Below are positions 48,938 through 55,162 of a DNA stretch of 55,162 nt, in pieces. The translations under genes and the position numbers were made by a program. The notes under the pieces are model-generated. The model was given only the letters and a program-made list of their open reading frames with translations, was not told the origin of the DNA and made no database searches. Source of the stretch: an uncultured Pelagibacteraceae bacterium (lineage in GTDB: Bacteria; Pseudomonadota; Alphaproteobacteria; Pelagibacterales; Pelagibacteraceae); the NCBI GenBank assembly GCA_902582765.1, contig CACHTK010000003.1, forward strand, positions 1-55,162, given 5' to 3'. Position 1 is the first letter of the stretch, and every line of letters starts with the position of its first letter.

Positions 48938-49908
48938 AATATTTGCTTAACTCCTTCATAATCAAATTTAAAACTAACCTCTTCTAATTTTTTTATCTTT
49001 AAAGCATTTCTTAATTTTTTTGGATTATTGGTATAAAATAATAAAAATCCACCTCCTCCAGCTCCTATTAGTTTGCCGCCTAATGCACCATTTTTTAATG
49101 CGTAACTATAAAGATTATCAATTGAACTATTTGACATATTTTTCGATCTTTTTAATTTATAAGTCCAATGCGTGTTCATAAGTTGTGCAAAGTTTTCACA
49201 ATTACCATTTTCTAACTCTTTTTTTATCTCAATACCTAAAGATTTTACAAAATCTAAATTTTTAATTATTTCACTTTCTTTTTTTTTTGTTTTTTCATTT
49301 TGTTCATTTAAAATTAAAGATGAATTTCTTGAAAATCCTGTAAAAAAAAGCAACAAGTTTCTTTCTAGCTTCGAAATTGTATTACTTGATATATTTAAAT
49401 TTCTAACTTTTACCTTTCCACTTTTATTTATTCTAAATTCAGAAATTCCCCCATATACTGAAATATACTGATCTTGTTTTCCACTTGGCTGTTTTAATTG
49501 ATTTATTTCAATATCACATGCTTTTTCAGCAAGATCCATTTTTCCAATAAATTTGTTATTAAAAGAATAGATAGCTTTTAATAATGCTGTTGAGAAACTT
49601 CCAGATGAACCAAGCCCAGTTTTTGATGGAATATCTGTCAATGTGGTAATTTCGATTTTATTTTCAATCAATTCTTTTTTCAAAACTTCTTTTATAATTT
49701 TATGACTAATTTTATTTACACTATTTACTTTTTCAATTTCTGAATATTTTAAATAAATACCTTTCTCAAATGGTTTAGTTATTGTCACATATACATACTT
49801 ATTAATTGCTGCTGAAATGAAAAAACTTCCTTTTTTTGCATAATAAGATGGTATATCTGTTCCACCACCACCAATACTTATTCTTAAAGGACTTCTAATA
49901 ATAATCAT
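48934..49908 (-). CDS. hddA: GHMP kinase, D-glycero-D-manno-heptose 7-phosphate kinase-like
   Basis: RSPLRISIGGGGTDIPSYY, TDIPSKTGLGSSGSFSTALLKAI, GGKLIGAGGGGFLLFYT. Confidence 0.9.
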   Translation of the reverse strand: MIIIRSPLRISIGGGGTDIPSYYAKKGSFFISAAINKYVYVTITKPFEKGIYLKYSEIEKVNSVNKISHKIIKEVLKKELIENKIEITTLTDIPSKTGLGSSGSFSTALLKAIYSFNNKFIGKMDLAEKACDIEINQLKQPSGKQDQYISVYGGISEFRINKSGKVKVRNLNISSNTISKLERNLLLFFTGFSRNSSLILNEQNEKTKKKESEIIKNLDFVKSLGIEIKKELENGNCENFAQLMNTHWTYKLKRSKNMSNSSIDNLYSYALKNGALGGKLIGAGGGGFLLFYTNNPKKLRNALKIKKLEEVSFKFDYEGVKQIF

Positions 49909-50897
49909 TTTTTATTTTGATAAATTTTGCTTATTATTTTTAGATTTTCATGTGCGTCTTGCATGCCAGGGATTGGATTTTTATTTTTTGTAATGTCTTT
50001 ATAAAACTCTTTTAATTCCTCTTTCCATGAATAAAGATCATCTTGTTTAAATAAGATATGTTTTGACTTAGGCACTCCCATTTTTTTTGACATTTTAAAA
50101 AGAGTTAAACTTTCTTTTCCATAACTTCTGCCAAGTCCATTAATTTCAATTTTTCCATACTTTCCAAATATTTCAAAAATGAATTTATTTTTCCATTCAG
50201 TCGACGAAGCATGTAAAATAGCAACCGCACCCTTCTCATTTTTTAAATTTAAGAAACAATTATCCTCCAAGTTTGTTTTCCAAAAAAAGTTGTTTAGACT
50301 AAATGTATCAACCTTCAAATTACCTAAAAATAATCTTGATAAATCTATTAAGTGAGAACCTTTATCAATCAATTCCCCTCCGCCAGAATACTTCTTATTA
50401 AATCTCCATTCTGTTTCATAACCAAGCCTGCCGCCATGGCCATATACTGCTCGTATGCAAAATATCTTACCTATTTTTTTTTGATTTGTTATTTTTTTAG
50501 CCAATAAAAAAGCTGGGTGATATCTGTGATTAAATCCTACACGTAATTTTAATTTCTTTTTTTTCTTTAATATTTTCAGGATTTTATAACTTTCTTTATT
50601 GTTAATACTTGCTGGTTTTTCGACAAAAATATGTAGATTTTTTTTTAAACATTCTTCAATGATTTTTGAATGTAAATTATGTGTAGTGGAAATTATAACA
50701 GCATTTAATGACTTATAATTTATAAGTTTTTTCCAATCATTAGTTAAGAAAAGTTTCTGATTTTTAAAATTTACCTTTTTTAAATTTATGATTGGGTCAG
50801 CACAACCAACAAGCTCAAATTCATCTGGTAAAATTGAAACTCTTCTAATTCCTACAACGCCACATCCTATTAATGCTATTTTTATCTTTTTATTCAT
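49905..50897 (-). CDS. Gfo/Idh/MocA family oxidoreductase
   Basis: IALIGCGVVGIRRVSIL, HIFVEKPAS, GGGELIDKGSHLIDL. Confidence 0.92.
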   Translation of the reverse strand: MNKKIKIALIGCGVVGIRRVSILPDEFELVGCADPIINLKKVNFKNQKLFLTNDWKKLINYKSLNAVIISTTHNLHSKIIEECLKKNLHIFVEKPASINNKESYKILKILKKKKKLKLRVGFNHRYHPAFLLAKKITNQKKIGKIFCIRAVYGHGGRLGYETEWRFNKKYSGGGELIDKGSHLIDLSRLFLGNLKVDTFSLNNFFWKTNLEDNCFLNLKNEKGAVAILHASSTEWKNKFIFEIFGKYGKIEINGLGRSYGKESLTLFKMSKKMGVPKSKHILFKQDDLYSWKEELKEFYKDITKNKNPIPGMQDAHENLKIISKIYQNKK

Positions 50898-51738
50898 TAA
50901 ACCTAATTTTCCTTCTGATTGTAAAAATATCAGAGTATATAATTTTATTTATTTTACTTTTATTCCAATTTTGAAATTTATCCCATCTAGAGCTTATAAG
51001 TTTACCAGAAATGTTTCTTGCATTTTTTGATAGAAGAAAATTAATTAACAAATATATATTATTCAAAGAATATTGAGAATTTATTAACTCTTTATTGATT
51101 TTTTTAATTTCTTCTTTACTCAGTTTTTTTTTACTTTTTAACAAATTTTTAGTCATTCTTGATTTAACTATACCAGGTGCTATTGCGTTTATTCTTATAT
51201 TTTTATTACCAAACTCATAAGACAATATTTCTACAAGTTTTACTAATGCTACTTTTGATATAGAATAAGGACTAAAGTTATCTCTTCTGTCAGTAACTCC
51301 TCCACCAGAAAAAACTATAATAAGAGAATTTTTACTAGCTTTAATTAATTTGTATAACGATTTTATTAAAAATACGTACGAAAAGAAGTTTATATCCAAC
51401 GTTTTCTTAAATTTACCAATATTTAAATTAAAAAAATTATTTATTTCACCTTGCTCACCAATTGTATTGATAATCAAATCTGCCTTTTTGATAAAATTTT
51501 TATTTTTTTTAATAAAATTTAAAACTTTATTTTTATTAGTTATATTAAATCTATCAAAATTAATTATTTGATATTTTTGCTTTATTAATTTTTTTTTCAA
51601 TAATTTAAATTTACTTTTATTTTGCCCAGCGAGTAATAGATTGTGTTTCTCTAAATAAAATCTGTTTATTAAATAATCTCCTATTGCACTCCCAGCTCCT
51701 AATATGACGATATTTAATTTTTTCTGTCTAGCAACCAT
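50890..51738 (-). CDS. Short-chain dehydrogenase/reductase
   Basis: IVILGAGSAIGDYLI, INTIGEQGE, VFSGGGV, YSISKVALVKLVEILSYE, INAIAPGIVKSRM. Confidence 0.9.
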   Translation of the reverse strand: MVARQKKLNIVILGAGSAIGDYLINRFYLEKHNLLLAGQNKSKFKLLKKKLIKQKYQIINFDRFNITNKNKVLNFIKKNKNFIKKADLIINTIGEQGEINNFFNLNIGKFKKTLDINFFSYVFLIKSLYKLIKASKNSLIIVFSGGGVTDRRDNFSPYSISKVALVKLVEILSYEFGNKNIRINAIAPGIVKSRMTKNLLKSKKKLSKEEIKKINKELINSQYSLNNIYLLINFLLSKNARNISGKLISSRWDKFQNWNKSKINKIIYSDIFTIRRKIRFNE

Positions 51739-52670
51739 GAATTTTTCATTAGATAATTAGTAGTGATTTTAATTGATTCAGTTATATTAAACTTAGGCTT
51801 CCATCCTATAGATCTTATTTTTTTTGTGTCTAGATAAATAAAAGAATTATCTCCTATCCAACCTCTCTTACCACCTAAATAAATAACTTTAGGTTTCAGT
51901 TTTAAACATTTACTAATTATCGAAACAGAGTCTTTTACTTTAAGATATTCTTGTGTTCCTAAATTTATAATATTTATTTTTTGATTACAATTTGTTATTG
52001 CTTTATCAATAGCTTTTAAACAATCTGAAACATGAAGATAAGATTTTTTCTGATTTCCGTCCCCCAAAACTTTTAAAAAATTTTTATTTGTTTTTAATTT
52101 TTTTACAAAATCAAATACATGACCATGGGTATATCTTTCACCTAAAATAGATACAAATCTAAAAATATATGATTTGATATTATATGCCTCACAGTAAGCA
52201 CTTATAATTGCTTCAGCTGACACTTTAGAAGCACCATATAAAGATGTTTGTATTGGAAAATTGGCAATTTCACTTGTAGGAATTTGTTTAGTTTCACCAT
52301 AAACGGAGCCTGTAGAAGAAAAAATTATTTTTTTAACTTTATTCTTTTTAATTGATTCCAATACTTTATATGTAACGATAATGTTTTGATTTATGTCTTT
52401 CTTTCGATGATTAAGTCCAAATCTTACATCAGCATTTGCAGCTAGATGGTATACTCTATCCACATTTTTAAAATACTTTTCAATATTATTTTTAAATAAG
52501 TCAATTTTGATAAATTTAAAATTTTTATTTTTTAATGCTTTTTTTAAAAAAAATTTATTACCTGTAGATAAATTATCTAGACCAATAATTTTACATTTTT
52601 TGTTTAAGAGAAAATCTACTAAATTGCTTCCTATAAATCCTGCACAACCTGTAATTAAATAAGTTTTCAT
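51714..52670 (-). CDS. NAD-dependent epimerase/dehydratase
   Basis: [45 protein letters not shown]. Confidence 0.92.
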   Translation of the reverse strand: MKTYLITGCAGFIGSNLVDFLLNKKCKIIGLDNLSTGNKFFLKKALKNKNFKFIKIDLFKNNIEKYFKNVDRVYHLAANADVRFGLNHRKKDINQNIIVTYKVLESIKKNKVKKIIFSSTGSVYGETKQIPTSEIANFPIQTSLYGASKVSAEAIISAYCEAYNIKSYIFRFVSILGERYTHGHVFDFVKKLKTNKNFLKVLGDGNQKKSYLHVSDCLKAIDKAITNCNQKINIINLGTQEYLKVKDSVSIISKCLKLKPKVIYLGGKRGWIGDNSFIYLDTKKIRSIGWKPKFNITESIKITTNYLMKNSWLLDRKN

Positions 52671-52671
52671 A

Positions 52672-53379
52672 TCAAATTTTTGCAGAAAAAATAATTGTTT
52701 GAACAGGAGTCAGAACTGTAGGGAATTTTATACCATATTGAAGAATAAATTTTCCCTGTCTAACATTCTTTAATTTAATATCTTTGAAACCATGTTTGAC
52801 AAGGGTTTCTGATATAATTTCTTTGGTAAATTGAAATGCTGGCGGATGTTTCATAAATTTATTTATTAAATAACTTGTGGGCTTAAAAACTAATTTTTCA
52901 ATATTATAAAACCACTTTGGTACACACGATTCTACAATTATAAGATTACCATTCTTTGATAAAGCTTTTTTACTTTCCTCAATACATTTGTTTAAATTTT
53001 CTAAATTTTCATTAACATTATTTCCAACTAAATGATGGATTAACATAACAAACAAAACAATATCAAAATTAATAAGTTGCTTCGGTATTTGTAATGCGCT
53101 CCCAATTTCTAACTTTACATTTTTTGGAATAGCCTTTTTTTCAATCATTTCATCTAAATCTAGTCCTACAATTTTGCGAACCTTTGTCGTATCATAGTCA
53201 AAACTACCACCATGACCAACATCTAAAAGTAAATTTGTATCTTTAACCATTTTAGTTATTTCATTATAAAGAATTTTATAAGTATCTATTTGATTTATGT
53301 TGTCTTGGTAATTGGAGTTTTTTGAAAAAAAATCTATATTTTTTTTGTTTATATTTTGTTTATTAATATCATTCATCAA
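52672..53379 (-). CDS. SAM-dependent methyltransferase (class I)
   Basis: LLDVGHGGSFDYDTTKVRKIVGLDLDE, FDIVLFVMLIHHLVG. Confidence 0.82.
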   Translation of the reverse strand: MMNDINKQNINKKNIDFFSKNSNYQDNINQIDTYKILYNEITKMVKDTNLLLDVGHGGSFDYDTTKVRKIVGLDLDEMIEKKAIPKNVKLEIGSALQIPKQLINFDIVLFVMLIHHLVGNNVNENLENLNKCIEESKKALSKNGNLIIVESCVPKWFYNIEKLVFKPTSYLINKFMKHPPAFQFTKEIISETLVKHGFKDIKLKNVRQGKFILQYGIKFPTVLTPVQTIIFSAKI

Positions 53380-54304
53380 AATTATACTTTTTATCGATTA
53401 TGAAATTTGGTCTATTTTTGACTTCATCGTAAATTCTACCAACATATTCTCCGAGTAATCCTAGTCCAATGAGATTAAGGCCTGAAAAAAAAGTAATAAA
53501 TAAAATTGTTGAAGAAAGTCCAGGTGTAATAGTTGGATCAATTATTTTGACAATAATATAGTAAAAACCAATAATAAAACTCACTAGTGCAAATATAAAA
53601 CCAATCACTGACATTATAAATAATGGTCTAGAACTAAAACCAAAAATACCGTTAAAAGCTATTTTCAGTGAGCCCAAATACTTATTATACTTTGTTTCAC
53701 CTTTAAATCTTTTGTCACGATCGTATTCAATAAAAGTTTGTTTGAAGCCAATATATGCAACAAGACCTCTTAAAAATGCATTAGGTTCTTTAAATTGTTT
53801 TAGATTATCGATTACCCTTCTTGAAATTATTCTAAAGTCCCCAGTATTTTTTGGAATTTTTATGTCAGTAATTTTTTCTATAAAAGCATACCCAAACCTT
53901 GTTACAAGTTTTTTTATTATTGTCTCCCCTTTCCTCAATTTTCTCGTAGCTAAAACAACATCATATCCTTCATCCATTTTCTTATTTAAATCAAAAATTA
54001 ATTCAGGTGGATCCTGTAGATCACAGTCAATAATAATACATCTAGAGCCAGTTACGAAATTTATACCAGCCATCGTTGCTGAAGGTTGACCAAATCTTCT
54101 TGAAAAAACAATTAATTTTATTTTTTTATTTTTTTCAATTTCATTCAGTATTAATTGTTCACTATTATCAGTAGAGGGATCTAAAAGAAATAATATCTCG
54201 TAATCTAATTTGGTTTTATTTAATGATGTTACTGTTCTGTCGATGAATTGATTTATATTTTTTTCTTCATTATAAACTGGAACTATTACAGATATTTTGC
54301 TCAT
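53369..54304 (-). CDS. GT2 polyprenyl-phosphate glycosyltransferase with C-terminal TM segments
   Basis: ISVIVPVYNEEKNINQFIDR, IIDCDLQDPPELI, GETKYN, two C-terminal TMs, GEYVGRIYDEVKNRP. Confidence 0.94.
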   Translation of the reverse strand: MSKISVIVPVYNEEKNINQFIDRTVTSLNKTKLDYEILFLLDPSTDNSEQLILNEIEKNKKIKLIVFSRRFGQPSATMAGINFVTGSRCIIIDCDLQDPPELIFDLNKKMDEGYDVVLATRKLRKGETIIKKLVTRFGYAFIEKITDIKIPKNTGDFRIISRRVIDNLKQFKEPNAFLRGLVAYIGFKQTFIEYDRDKRFKGETKYNKYLGSLKIAFNGIFGFSSRPLFIMSVIGFIFALVSFIIGFYYIIVKIIDPTITPGLSSTILFITFFSGLNLIGLGLLGEYVGRIYDEVKNRPNFIIDKKYNFDE

Positions 54305-54978
54305 TTAATAAATCTCATTTTATAGTTATTAAACTTTTTAATCATTTTTTTTTCTAGGTTAGATGGCATTCTCATATTTGGTTCCAACAGGTTTAAATTT
54401 AAAATTTTTGATTTTTTTATATATTTTTCAAAATTAATTAACATCTTAATCTCATTATTATAATGCCTGTTAGATAAAATGTTCAAGTTATCAGATTTAT
54501 ATATTGGTGTAATTTTATGACTTATGATTTTTCCCAAATCTACCCGTTCATCAATATAATGTAGAGTATTACCCAAAGGTTGATTTTGTAGTATAGCCCA
54601 TTTAAAAGCGTCTAAGCCTCTGATTAATGGAATTAATCCAGAATGACAATTTATTATAAATTTTTTTTTAATCATTTTTTCATTAATGATTGTTGAACCA
54701 CAAATTAATGCAACATCTAAGTTTCTAAAGACACCTTTGCTATTAAAATCACAGTATTTATAACCATAATATTTTGAGAGTTCATCATAATTTAAGCCAA
54801 CAAATTGGAATGGTCTATGATTAAATAAACAACTTTTTTGTTTTTTTTTAAATTTTTTAAATTTCGAAATTATTAATTTAATTTTTCTATAACCTAAATC
54901 ATGTAAACCTTTTATAACATCTTGTGTTTTCTTATGTGGCTTATTGTAAGTTAAAATTCCAATTCTCATAAAATTCAA
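54301..54978 (-). CDS. Formyltransferase-fold protein (TTG start or internal ATG)
   Basis: INCHSGLIPLIRGLDAFKWAI (N-H-S-L), DLGKIISH; resembles sugar N-formyltransferases. Confidence 0.78.
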   Translation of the reverse strand: MNFMRIGILTYNKPHKKTQDVIKGLHDLGYRKIKLIISKFKKFKKKQKSCLFNHRPFQFVGLNYDELSKYYGYKYCDFNSKGVFRNLDVALICGSTIINEKMIKKKFIINCHSGLIPLIRGLDAFKWAILQNQPLGNTLHYIDERVDLGKIISHKITPIYKSDNLNILSNRHYNNEIKMLINFEKYIKKSKILNLNLLEPNMRMPSNLEKKMIKKFNNYKMRFIK

Positions 54979-55162
54979 AATATTTCAAAATATTTTTTAT
55001 TGTCTACTAAATAACAATTATCATTAAAATCTTTATTAATATTATCTGTTAAGCTGTTCTTAATTTTATAATTCAATAGTTTCAAAATTAAATAGGACTT
55101 TTTAAAATAATCGTTAACATAAACATATATGTATGAACATTGTTTTAAGCTTTCTTTTTTCA
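54975..55162 (-). CDS. C-terminal fragment of a CDS running off the window
   Basis: Open minus-strand frame KKESLKQCSYIYVYVNDYFKKSYLILKLLNYKIKNSLTDNINKDFNDNCYLVDNKKYFEIF*, overlapping next start by 4 nt. Confidence 0.6.
   Translation of the reverse strand, partial: KKESLKQCSYIYVYVNDYFKKSYLILKLLNYKIKNSLTDNINKDFNDNCYLVDNKKYFEIF

Noticed and set aside
1-55162. CRISPR array, transposase, integrase or prophage genes
   Set aside because: Looked for regularly spaced repeats and typical motifs; none recognised. Poly-A/T tracts reflect low GC.

Overview
AT-rich, gene-dense, streamlined alphaproteobacterial window whose gene order and island architecture resemble SAR11/Pelagibacterales (inference, no database search). 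Positions 1-~30.8 kb are mostly conserved housekeeping genes: rpoH; purA-thiD-glmM-folP-ftsH-tilS; cpoB-pal-tolB-tolA-tolR-tolQ; a RuvC-like resolvase-yebC; a metallophosphoesterase-5-FCL-zapA-ZauP-like block; tkt-gap-pgk-class I FBA-thiE-efp-IMPase-rpmE-trcR-rpsU; tRNA-fMet; a SxtJ/DUF5989/carbamoyltransferase cassette; split pntAB; rpmJ. From ~30.8 kb to the end is an accessory surface-glycan island: GDP-fucose genes, GDP-mannose-3,5-epimerase-like, glycosyltransferases, Wzx, two Wzy/WaaL-like proteins, a GDP-heptose pathway with its own transaldolase-like gene, SDR/oxidoreductase/epimerase, and a formyltransferase. A solitary 5S rRNA gene sits inside this island with no 16S/23S in the window, matching the SAR11 hypervariable region reported between 23S and 5S. 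Two small CDSs missing from the supplied ORF track were recovered by hand: rpmJ (41 aa) and a DUF5989-like 49-aa protein. Best second-look items: the three-gene carbamoyltransferase cassette, the orphan 5S, a possible AUU start for rpsU, a GT2-GT26-like fusion with an A12 tract at the domain junction, a divergent RuvC without ruvAB, and a transaldolase next to heptose synthesis. No CRISPR array, transposase or integrase was seen.
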